Assembly (NCBI GenBank): GCA_949358305.1
Contig: OX442315.1
Location: 34,808,427 to 34,872,426, forward strand
From: Strigamia acuminata
Lineage: Eukaryota > Arthropoda > Chilopoda > Geophilomorpha > Linotaeniidae
Direction: 5' to 3'
DNA length: 64,000 bases
The number at the start of each line of letters is the position of its first letter. Position 1 is the stretch's first letter. The position numbers and the translations under genes are program-made. The notes beneath the pieces were generated by a model, which saw nothing but the letters and a program-made list of their open reading frames with translations, did not search any database and was not told where the DNA came from. Positions 46,401 through 55,600 of the stretch are shown here, in pieces.

Positions 46401-46489
46401 TAGATCAACATCAGATCGTTCCCGGTAGCAGAATCAGAGCACTTAGAGAGAGATTTCGTGCCAGCAAATTTAATTCCATCCCAGTTTGA
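43463..46489 (+). CDS. TMEM68: TMEM68-like membrane acyltransferase
   Basis: Exons 43463-43606, 44900-45068, 45135-45296, 45381-45583, 45664-45727, 46105-46177, 46233-46296 and 46376-46489 join in frame to 330 aa (human TMEM68 is about 324). A membrane segment around residues 35-65 (YKWSAIIFLCNFLQLIVPVV) is followed by GYEIVGCENIPDGPAIFYVY and the catalytic-type HGSFAID (His125), which matches the family HGxxPID. Further landmarks are GGVEE (193-197), IPVLPLFSRNIQETF and GGLPVKLITFVG. TMEM68 proteins are ER acyltransferases that make triacylglycerol by a DGAT-independent route in mammals. Intron 1 contains a MITE. A retrotransposon has inserted 17 bp after the stop codon in antisense orientation, so the native 3'UTR is interrupted. 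Confidence 0.85.
43840..43915 (+). repeat. short dispersed repeat F, copy 1
   Basis: GTAAATGACTTGGAAAGTTA followed by an ACCAGCTGG(C/T)G word; matches 61170-61235 in direct orientation. Surrounding sequence is rich in GTAAAT words like the 30-bp minisatellite. Confidence 0.65.
44090..44826. mobile_element. type-3 CAGGGTG MITE in TMEM68 intron 1, left tip missing
   Basis: Long inverted arms (each with AAAGTTGGGTGGGGCAATCT-like sequence and a TTGTAGAGCAACATTTG block) meet near 44450. The right end reads GTTCACCCTG then TA. The left arm starts at TATCTTTACTT and lacks the outer CAGGGTGAACAAAAAGTCTG, so the copy is truncated. Confidence 0.75.
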
Positions 46490-46506
46490 ATTATACAACA
46501 ATGTAC

Positions 46507-47178
46507 TGTTACGAATCAACTTAGATGTTTAATTGATTTGATCTGAATTTACGCGCAAGGTGATGTTAGCGCAAATCAGCGGGCAAAGTTCGTAGATTTA
46601 CTCTGTTTGTGCCATCGTCATATGCGGATATCGGACGGTGAATAAACCTAACTCGCTGTAACACACATTATTTATATTCGACGGGCTCAATCTCACGTTG
46701 TGGGTCTTTACGTTTAAAAAGAATGAGTATGCGCAGTGATATTCGTATGCGGGTGGGCATAGGATGTCACAGGCATGCGAAGGGATAAAAGGTGGGCAAA
46801 AAGAGGCGCTATTAAGTGTTAAATTAGAAGAGGCGCGTGTTAAAGCGCAAAATAAAGATTGACAAACTCAATTCAATCTAAGAGGTGTTAACTCGTTGAA
46901 AGAGGTATGAGAAGTGTGGATTATGGATAAAAGTAGCGACCAGGTAAACATGAGTCATGTGACCAGGTCGATTGGAGTGGGTGAGGGGGTGGAAGGTATA
47001 AAATAAGGTTAATTGTTGGAAATAATAAGATGCGCGCAATGAGGCTGCGCATATATTTAGAGATGATTCATCAATGTTAGATGAAAAGAAAGATTGAGAA
47101 AAAATAAGAAAACTTAAGATTGGGTCAGTCTAAGTTAGAAATGAATAAAAAAGAAGGGTGGGTAACCTGCCCGTGACA
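46507..47178 (-). repeat. 3' LTR of the Ty3/gypsy element
   Basis: Same length as the 5' LTR and no difference seen by reading the two side by side. Its distal end lies 17 bp from the TMEM68 stop codon. Confidence 0.95.
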
Positions 47179-47191
47179 TCCCTCCCCCCTT
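47179..47191 (-). other. polypurine tract of the Ty3/gypsy element
   Basis: AAGGGGGGAGGGA abuts the 3' LTR, as expected for the plus-strand primer. Confidence 0.85.
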
Positions 47192-48567
47192 AGGCTTTTA
47201 TTATTCGAGATTTATCGAAGAGAATAAAAGGATAAGAGACAAGGAAAGTCATACAATAATAATGCGCTATGCGCAAAAACTATACAAATTCTCAAAAAAT
47301 AAATTAAATAAATTAAACAACAAAAAAAATGATGCGCGTCTGCGCAAAGACTTAATAACTCTGTCTAAAAGGATGCACGTGGTGCAAAGATTTAACAACC
47401 TTGTCAAAATAATAAACAAAAGTTAAACAATACTAGGTTAAATATCAAAAATCAATTAAATTATTAAAAACAAAGAATTAATAAATCACCATGGCTTTTG
47501 AAAATAAATTTAAACTAAGATTTTTGTAAAGTCACAATGGTAAATTTTAAATCATTCTACTCGAAATCACAAGACGAACAGGGACGACACAAGGAGGGCG
47601 AACGCTAAACCTAAAGGGGCCGACAATACCTAGGACGGACGAGAGTCTATACACTTTACCCAAACAATTTATGAAATAAAAAATTTTAAACACTTTTACT
47701 TTTTTGTATAAACAAACTTCTGCTTCCTGTATAAAAATCATCGAATAAACAATTTTAAATTAAACAAAAATAAAGAGCCGACACATGAGAATTATCAAGA
47801 ATCAGGATGGGATTTATTAAATCAGATTGGGTATTTATGTTATGGTAGGATGCGCGTAATTGCGCAAAACAAATACAAAATAAAGGTAAGGTACAAAATT
47901 ATGCAACCTGCATAAGGTAAGTATGATTTCAGATTAATTAGGAACTTTTAAATGGATGCGCGAAACTTTGCGCAAGGATAATTTAGGTTATTAATTCTAT
48001 GAATGAAATGGAAAATAGAAACATATAAAATATTATAAAACATAACAAATACCCGCGCGCACAATACTACTCGTATTGCCACGGAATTAAATATGTTGAT
48101 CAGAAGATATCACAAAATTAAATGAAGGGTCAAAAAAGTATCACAATAATCTTGATTAAATGCTAAATAATTAAAGAAAAATATTCATTAAATAAATTTA
48201 AACATTGAATACTAACTTGGATCATTCCAGAATAATTGCGCTAAAATAAAGGTTAACTGAAATCAAATGAAATTAAATTCAAAATTAAATAGAATTAAAT
48301 TCCTAATCTTTAGGACGATTGTTATAATTAAATGAAGGTAATTCTGGAATGATTATGGCACAGAAAGATATTAAACTAAAATAGATATTTCAATAATATG
48401 ACTAGAAAATTATCGAAATCATAATTGCACTTAAATAAAATATAATTGTAGTACTAAAAATCTAATTGTCCGATTCTAAAGCACTAAAAACGTAAAAATA
48501 ATTAAATAAAATATAAATTATCAGTGAGGATTATCACAATAGAAAACTTGCGCAAAAATAATAACAT
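47192..48567 (-). other. noncoding tail of the Ty3/gypsy element
   Basis: AT-rich, with recurring TGCGCAAA and GATGCGCG words (for example near 47268, 47333, 47855 and 47955). No ORF on the element strand. Confidence 0.6.
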
Positions 48568-48930
48568 TTATGATGAAACACTAATAATAATTATTTGTTC
48601 TTCAAATCGACACATTACCGCTGCCCAAGCTCGTTCCATCAAGTCCTCCAACTCGAGAGATGTTTTACGGAGCGCCTCATCAATGGAATCGCATGGCGGA
48701 ACGGAAAAATGATGAAGATTTAAAGATGATAAAGTTTTGTGGATACCATGTAGATATTGGAATGCAGGCCGGCCCAAACTCAACGCACAAATGCGGAGAT
48801 GTTTTATTAGGGCATTTACCAGAGATCCACGATCTGGCGGCGCATTTTGGACACAATTAGAGATGAAAATATGATGAAAACACAAAATAATGATGAATGG
48901 TAGGTTGAAGTGCGCACAAAGTCTTCGCAA
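48568..48930 (-). CDS. possible small ORF downstream of ORF3 (120 aa)
   Basis: Starts MRRLCAHFNLPFIIILCFHH, which has the basic-then-hydrophobic shape of a signal peptide, and continues with a helical charged tail (SIDEALRKTSLELEDLMERA). It lies in the element's noncoding tail. A diverged second copy of part of it (the TATCAAGTCC and TTTTACG blocks) lies at 48940-49010. The evidence for coding is weak. Confidence 0.25.
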   Translation of the reverse strand: MRRLCAHFNLPFIIILCFHHIFISNCVQNAPPDRGSLVNALIKHLRICALSLGRPAFQYLHGIHKTLSSLNLHHFSVPPCDSIDEALRKTSLELEDLMERAWAAVMCRFEEQIIIISVSS

Positions 48931-49053
48931 ATCACCAGGATCCTCGTATCAAGTCCTTCAACTCAACGCCGAAGCGGAGGAATTTTACGAAACGCCCATT
49001 GATGTGATCTCCTGACTTCAATTTGCAAAAAACTTGCGCACACAAAGTCACGT

Positions 49054-52000
49054 TTAGGATTGTTGTTCGAAATCCTTTTCCAAGATTTCGCAATGACGAG
49101 GAATTCGGAAATATTTAATCATATTGAGCGCAATTTCCACCACTATGCGCTGCGCATCATGAAAGTTAACTGCACCTCGTCGGTTAATCTCGTTCCGACA
49201 ATGGTCGAGAAATAACTCTCCATATCGTCGATACAACAGATTTAATAACGGATTTGCCTCGGCCAAAGGCATGCGCAAATCAGCAACGGCGAGGGAACGG
49301 AAAAGTTGTCGTTGCGCTTGTGTCGACATTCCAAATTGAAGGCACTCACCTCGACCGTTAGCAAAGTTGCAGATAATAGCTGCTGGAGACATCAAGCTAG
49401 GCAAAAGTTCCAAAGTAATTGTGGGTGGGGCATCGTCCCAACCCGAGAAACCCGGACCTGGTGGAATGGATGGCGCAAATTCGTGATGGTGAGCTGAAGT
49501 TTGAAGCATCTCTCGCAATTCGTTTAAACGAGTTTCCTCAGCGCATCGCTTTTCTTCCGCTTCCTTAGCCTCCTGGATCGCTTTCTTTTCCTCCTCAACA
49601 CGATGGATCTCGGCAACGCGTGCTTTTTCCGCCGCATGTTTCTGCTCGTACTCCCGTTGACGTTGCTCGGTGGTCATTCGCTCGTAGTCACGACGGCGCC
49701 GAATGTGATAGATCATGCGCGAGATCTCCTCATGCATGATCCAAATCAATTGCTCCAGAACGCCATCATGATCGTAGATATCGCACTCCGACATCCGCCT
49801 CAATACCTGAGCAGCCATATCGCGAATACGAGTCTTCATCTGACCATGAATGTTACGGAAATCCACACGAAGTATCTCAAAATCTTTGTCCATCATATGT
49901 TCTAAAAGCGCAATCCACCCTTTACGTTCCATATGAAATCGGGTCTTAGACACCTCTGGCCCCTTTACACAAATCTCGACCTCGAACTCATCTAATAAAT
50001 CGGGAATTAGTTCCAGAGAGTTTACCGGTTTCGTTGTTACGCCGTATCGGTCAACTGCCAGATCGCAATGAGAGGCAATATCTTCAAGAGCCTGTGCCCC
50101 ACCAGAGGCAACAGTCGCGCTGGCTTCGGTAGAAGCTACTCGAGGGGGCGGCGTCGAAGTCTGGCTAGAGGAGACCGAAATCGTACTCGGTGTAGAAGCG
50201 GCCTTTGTAGTCGTAGAAACATTGCGCGATGGTAACTGCGCATAGGTGATGGGTCCAGGCGTCGACACTGGAATGTTCGAAATTTTCGTCGTTGAACACG
50301 AGGGGGCCTCTGTTGCCCTAGCTGCCGTTACCGTGGTGGGAGTAGCACTCGCAGTTGTCACGAGAACATTTTTCTTTGCTAAAAGCTTCGGTCGGGCACC
50401 TGTGTTAGAATTGAGATTATTATTATTAGAAGTTGATTTGAAAGATGTCGCGGATAAATTCGCGTTTTGTGGTGATTGCGCAAATCGTTCCCGCATCGCT
50501 GGAGGAAGTCGTGCACTGAGTGGTGGTCCGCAGGGTTGCTGCGTGGACGGAACATTGGACAACCGTGGATCGGCCATTTTCCGCTCCAACTTTCGGACAT
50601 CTTGGACCTGCGCAGCTGGTGTTTCTGCAAAAATCTCATGGGCCACTCCACAGATGGACGGGGTTACGCTGAAACTCGATTCGTTGTCCCGAACTGGTGG
50701 AGTGCTGGAACGACACTGGGCGATTGCTTCATTATGTGCACGAGTTAAGTTTGCCATTTCTTGCTCAGTCACATTTCCCAACGTGGAACGGCCGGAATAA
50801 TAGCGCAAATCACAGGGCGGATCCGAGTTCTCGTCTTTAGTAGCTGGAATTAAATCAAGATGGGTAGATACACTCGTAAACATGGAATCATCGTCGTCCT
50901 CCTCATCCCCGTTATCATCGATGGATAAACCGGCCAGTTGCACTGTTGCTTGCGCAAGGGTTTCCTCGGATGGCTGTGGACGGTATCTGGTCGTATTGGT
51001 GTCCCTGGTTTCGTCACGGCGCAAAGGCATTTTTGTGTCCTCGATCTTACTCAACACTTTCTGTGCAAGCTTCTCCGTACGATCCTCTCGTCGGTTAATT
51101 GAACATGGAGGACGATTTCCTGTAAAATAGGGCAATACCGACTGATCATTCGTATCTATGGTGTCCATGGCGCCTTGTGTTTCCGCAACCAATTCCACCT
51201 GCTCGCTCATCATCGAGGCATCCCCTGGAAATGGGTGGAAATAGCGAATTGTCGCGGATTGCATCTGGTCGACGAGATGTTGTTCCCTTAACATGGGGGC
51301 TAAACCTTCCACCTCGTCTTGGAGTAAATTTGGCACTTGAATATATAAGAGTTGTACCACTTCCGCCATTGGATAGATCCATTGTCGTGGTGTAATGCGA
51401 TTTGTGTGCGCAACCCGTTGCGCCCGGTGCCAATACCAGAAGTGAATCGTCCGGAACCTCTGGATTGACACCGGACTACCGTTTAGTGGACGGAATGGCG
51501 GATAAGTAACACTCACGATAATCACATGGTCCTGTTCATATCTCCTCAACACCCACCCGTAGATCTGGCGCATCCAAACGATGTGTAAATTGCGCCGTAA
51601 GTCCCCTCGACCATCGCACGCCCGGCACTTGCATTCGGGCCTCGGCGGGTCAATCTCTTTACCGTAACCAGAGCATACCGGACATATCTCGTAATTGGGG
51701 AATCCAGCATCGAGTGGATCGTCGGGGTGGTTGTGTGGGAACTTCGGTGGGCCCGCCGCATGTAAAGGCGGTGTTCGATAGTTTTTAGGATATTTCCTTC
51801 CCGGGAAGTCTTCATTACAACACGCCATGTTGGTTTCGATACGTATTGGATAATGTAATGCGCCTAAGTTGGTGGAGGTAATGCTTATATAAATACACAG
51901 AACAAATAATACGTTTGACAAACGATACTCACAATTATCAAGCGCAACAACACGAACGCGCACAGAACGAAACAAACAACGAGGACTAAAGAATATTCCT

Positions 52001-52095
52001 AGGAATGTAACGAGTCGTAAAACTTTGCTTCGAGAAGCTTCGATGAACGATTGAAAACTCGCACATGTAATAAAGTCGGGTTCGAGGTTAAACAC
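49054..52095 (-). CDS. third ORF of the Ty3/gypsy element, zinc-finger/coiled-coil protein
   Basis: A 1013-aa frame in the position where errantiviruses keep env. It lacks an envelope plan: no C-terminal membrane anchor and no furin-like site in a suitable context. Residues 138-164 carry two CxxCxGxG motifs (CPVCSGYG and CRACDGRG), as in half of a DnaJ zinc domain. An acidic patch (about 400-415), a long Ser/Thr/Pro/Ala-rich region (about 480-680), a Glu/Lys/Arg coiled coil (about 820-880) and a structured C-terminus follow. Met90 (MACCNEDFPGRKYPKNYRTP) is a likely alternative start, because residues 1-89 look like translated leader. A messenger for it would need splicing or an internal promoter; 540 bp separate it from pol. 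Function unknown. Confidence 0.85.
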   Translation of the reverse strand: MFNLEPDFITCASFQSFIEASRSKVLRLVTFLGIFFSPRCLFRSVRVRVVALDNCEYRLSNVLFVLCIYISITSTNLGALHYPIRIETNMACCNEDFPGRKYPKNYRTPPLHAAGPPKFPHNHPDDPLDAGFPNYEICPVCSGYGKEIDPPRPECKCRACDGRGDLRRNLHIVWMRQIYGWVLRRYEQDHVIIVSVTYPPFRPLNGSPVSIQRFRTIHFWYWHRAQRVAHTNRITPRQWIYPMAEVVQLLYIQVPNLLQDEVEGLAPMLREQHLVDQMQSATIRYFHPFPGDASMMSEQVELVAETQGAMDTIDTNDQSVLPYFTGNRPPCSINRREDRTEKLAQKVLSKIEDTKMPLRRDETRDTNTTRYRPQPSEETLAQATVQLAGLSIDDNGDEEDDDDSMFTSVSTHLDLIPATKDENSDPPCDLRYYSGRSTLGNVTEQEMANLTRAHNEAIAQCRSSTPPVRDNESSFSVTPSICGVAHEIFAETPAAQVQDVRKLERKMADPRLSNVPSTQQPCGPPLSARLPPAMRERFAQSPQNANLSATSFKSTSNNNNLNSNTGARPKLLAKKNVLVTTASATPTTVTAARATEAPSCSTTKISNIPVSTPGPITYAQLPSRNVSTTTKAASTPSTISVSSSQTSTPPPRVASTEASATVASGGAQALEDIASHCDLAVDRYGVTTKPVNSLELIPDLLDEFEVEICVKGPEVSKTRFHMERKGWIALLEHMMDKDFEILRVDFRNIHGQMKTRIRDMAAQVLRRMSECDIYDHDGVLEQLIWIMHEEISRMIYHIRRRRDYERMTTEQRQREYEQKHAAEKARVAEIHRVEEEKKAIQEAKEAEEKRCAEETRLNELREMLQTSAHHHEFAPSIPPGPGFSGWDDAPPTITLELLPSLMSPAAIICNFANGRGECLQFGMSTQAQRQLFRSLAVADLRMPLAEANPLLNLLYRRYGELFLDHCRNEINRRGAVNFHDAQRIVVEIALNMIKYFRIPRHCEILEKDFEQQS

Positions 52096-52637
52096 TAACT
52101 AATTGCAATTGAAGGGCGACATTCAGTGTTGGAATTCGGAAGTTAGCGAAGGTTGTCTTCGCTCAAAACTCTTGTTTTAAAGTGATTAAATAAGGATGGT
52201 GAGATAAACAAGTAATAATTCAGAACACAGAATATTAATTTAAATAAAGTGCGCATAAATTATATTGATTAAATAATTTAAATGAATTGTGGAAATAGCC
52301 ACGTGCTATTGTTTAGAGGTTAATTGGCATTGCGCACTCTGGTGACGGACATAGTCCCTGATTGAAATGGACTTAGCCATTTTCGAGTGACCGAATATGA
52401 ACATAAAATACATAACACAAAACATTAAATATAAAATATAAAGAAAACATAAAATAACATAAAACATAAAAATTAGGATGAATAAATTTAAAATAAAGGG
52501 AAAAATAGTTTTTAAACAAAATAGGTAGTAAAGATAGATTTACACCGGATTACACTTGGTTTTTTTTTTTTTTTTTTTTGTTGTTTCGTTTGTGTTTTCC
52601 CTTTTTTTTTTTATTTAGCTTAAAAAATAGAAGAAAA

Positions 52638-55600
52638 TTACTTAAATGAAAGAAAATAGGCAGAAAAAATATCTAAAGTGTTGACAGCAAAAATTTCAAC
52701 ATGTTTATCAATAATTTCAACGTCTTTTAAAGTTAAAAAGTTGGCCTCGGTAAAAAACCAATGTCGCAATTCCACGACATTATAAGGCTGGGTTTTTTGG
52801 CCGTTTTCATCCATTAGGATTACTGTATTGGGGCCCACCAATCTATGTATAATATATACACCTTCAGTCCGTTGGCGTAAACCTGCTGCGAATTGTTTAT
52901 CGGCAGATGAAGGTTGCCGATTGCGCAAAGTTACCCAGTCGCCAGGACGGAAGTCATGGGGGCGCCGTTTTAAATCGAACCATTTTTTGTGTCGAATTTG
53001 GGACTCGCGCAAGTTGTTAATCGCGCTTTCTCGCATTCTACGCATATGTTCGTGCAAGTTTTCAGCTTCCACGGGCGGCAACGGTTCTCCGTCATCCGTG
53101 TCGCTATCCAGGTCGCCCGGAAATCGAGCTTCCTGGCCTGTTACCATTTTAAAGGGTGAATACTTTAAAGAAATTTGATACGCTGAATTAATCGCGAGCA
53201 CGAAATAGCCAATGTTGACGTCCCATCTAGTATGGTCATCATCAATATATGCTAATATACAGTTCTTTAATGATTGGTTAAGCCTTTCCGCAATATTACC
53301 TTGCGGGTGGTATGCGGCGGTATATCTATTTATTGCGCCAAGTTGCTGGATTTGGCTACGAAATTCTGGTGAGCGAAAAGCAGGCGCATTATCGCTGATA
53401 ATTATTTTGGGAAAACCCCATCTTTTGCAGAATTTCTGAATTTGTTTCACCGTAGTGGCTATATTTGAGTTTTCGGTTAGACGTACGTCTAACCATCGGC
53501 TAGCAGAGTCGACCATCACAAAGGCATAGCAATGTCCCTCTGTGGATCGAGGTTTCTTGCCGTAATAGTCGATGTAGATAGCGGAGAAAAGATGGCGCGA
53601 TCTGGACATTATCATTTTTCCATATGGGAGCCTGTTAAGGGGTTTAGCTCTTTGACACGCTTCGCAAACCTGTATCCATGTTCGAATATCTTCGCGCATT
53701 TTTGGCCAAAATACGCGCGATTTAATGCGATGGAGTGTTCGTTCTTGCCCCATATGTCCAACTACGGGAGGATAGTGCATTGCGCGGAAATATCTTTCTC
53801 TGAGTTCAAATGGGAGATATATTTGGCGCCTCTTTCTAATTTCATTAATATGGACAGGAGGGAAGCGACATAACATCTCTTTATACATGCCGAAATCTTG
53901 CGCGTCAGCCACAATTTTGGCAGCCTCATCTGGATCAAGTGGTAACATTTGGGCAGTTAAATAAAATATCAACTCACGCGACCAGGGATCCTGTCTTTGC
54001 GCCGCAATGATTTCAGCAGCAGTAGGCAACAGCTCGAACGGAGGATGTTCGATTGGTGGATCGTGCTCCAATTCGGCTTGCTTCTCTGCTTCAGTCCTCG
54101 AATCTTCAATTACTGTCCTTTCCCGTCGCGGACGCAATCTCGATGGAGTTCTTCGCGCTGATGTTGGGGGCGCATAATAATTCCTCGTTGGTGGCGACAT
54201 GTCACGAATGGGTCCAAAACTGTCTTCAGATGATGTAGAGTCAGAATCCGGGTCCGAAGTATATCCCTCTGGCCTCTGCTGTCCTGATGGTCCCGCCGCA
54301 TCGTCATACATCACTGGTTCAGAATGTTGACGCGGAGAAATAATAGGAAAATCAGTGATAGGAATTGAAGGAGTTGGGGAAGGAGTTGGTAAATTTGGAA
54401 TTTCAGGAGAAGGTTTAGTAGTAGGCCTTCGGTGGCTATCAGGTTGAATTATTGGTGCGGGGACTCCAGTGATTCGACGGAAATTTCGTCGTATTTTATC
54501 CACCAAAGTTCCAGGTGTCGGCAATTGTGATGGTGCCGAAGCAGTCTTTTTTCTAAAACTAGACGGATTTATTGGCGCAGGAATTCTGGTTGGAATAATT
54601 GCCGAAGGAGGAATGGAACTAGGAATAGGAGTGGATATTGGAGTTGCAGGAGGGGTAGGAATAGGTAAGGGTGGTGGAATTAAAACTGATTTAGATTTGG
54701 GTTTCACCACATGGGAAGGAATAGCGGATTTACGTCGCACTGCCTTCAACTTTCCTACTTGCTGTGATTTCAATAACTTTGGAAATGTCCACTTTTTAAT
54801 AGTTCCCGCATACCTGGGTGGTAGCCATGGTGGTGTTTTAGGAATCAAAGATGGATCCTTTAATCTAGCTCGAGTTCGTGTGGCTATTGCTCGTTTAGCA
54901 CGAGGAGATAAAATTGGCACAATATTAATTTTACGTGGTCTTCCTCGTTTCTTTATCAGAATTGGAATTAAAGAGCGCTGTCGGCGGGTTCGTAAAGGCA
55001 CTGAAACACGAACTGGTGATGAATTAGGAGTTTTTACTTGTGAGGTTGGTTGCGCAACTGGAACTGATGCAACCGGAGGGATTGTAACCGGCGGTGCCCT
55101 CGTTGGAGGAGTAGCTACGCCAGTAGAAGATGGAATTTGCGCATCTGAAGTCGGCGCATTTCCAGTCACTTTCTCTTTACCAGTAGGTCGAGGAATAAGA
55201 GATTTTTTCTTATTTTTCTTCTTAGTTGGCGAAGAAGCTGCAATGAGAGGCACTTTTTTGAATTTAGATTTAAACAACTTTCGAAACTGCAAATTAATGT
55301 TTTTTGGCAATTCCTTGATGATATTAAGTGCCGGCCACTCGTTGCAATCATCAAAATAGGCAAGGTAACACGCCTCGTCGACCTCCGGGCTATCATCCTC
55401 ATCATCGACTTCAGGCGGGTCGACAGGAGCTCGACTCAGTGCATCCGCTACCTTATTTTTGCATCCTGAACAGTGCAAAAACGTGAATTTATAATCACTT
55501 AACGATAATACCCAACGGGCCAAACGTCCAGTTGGTTCCCTTTGCTGAAATAACCACTTAAGAGATTGATGGTCGCTCTCGAGGTAGAATGGCATCATCT

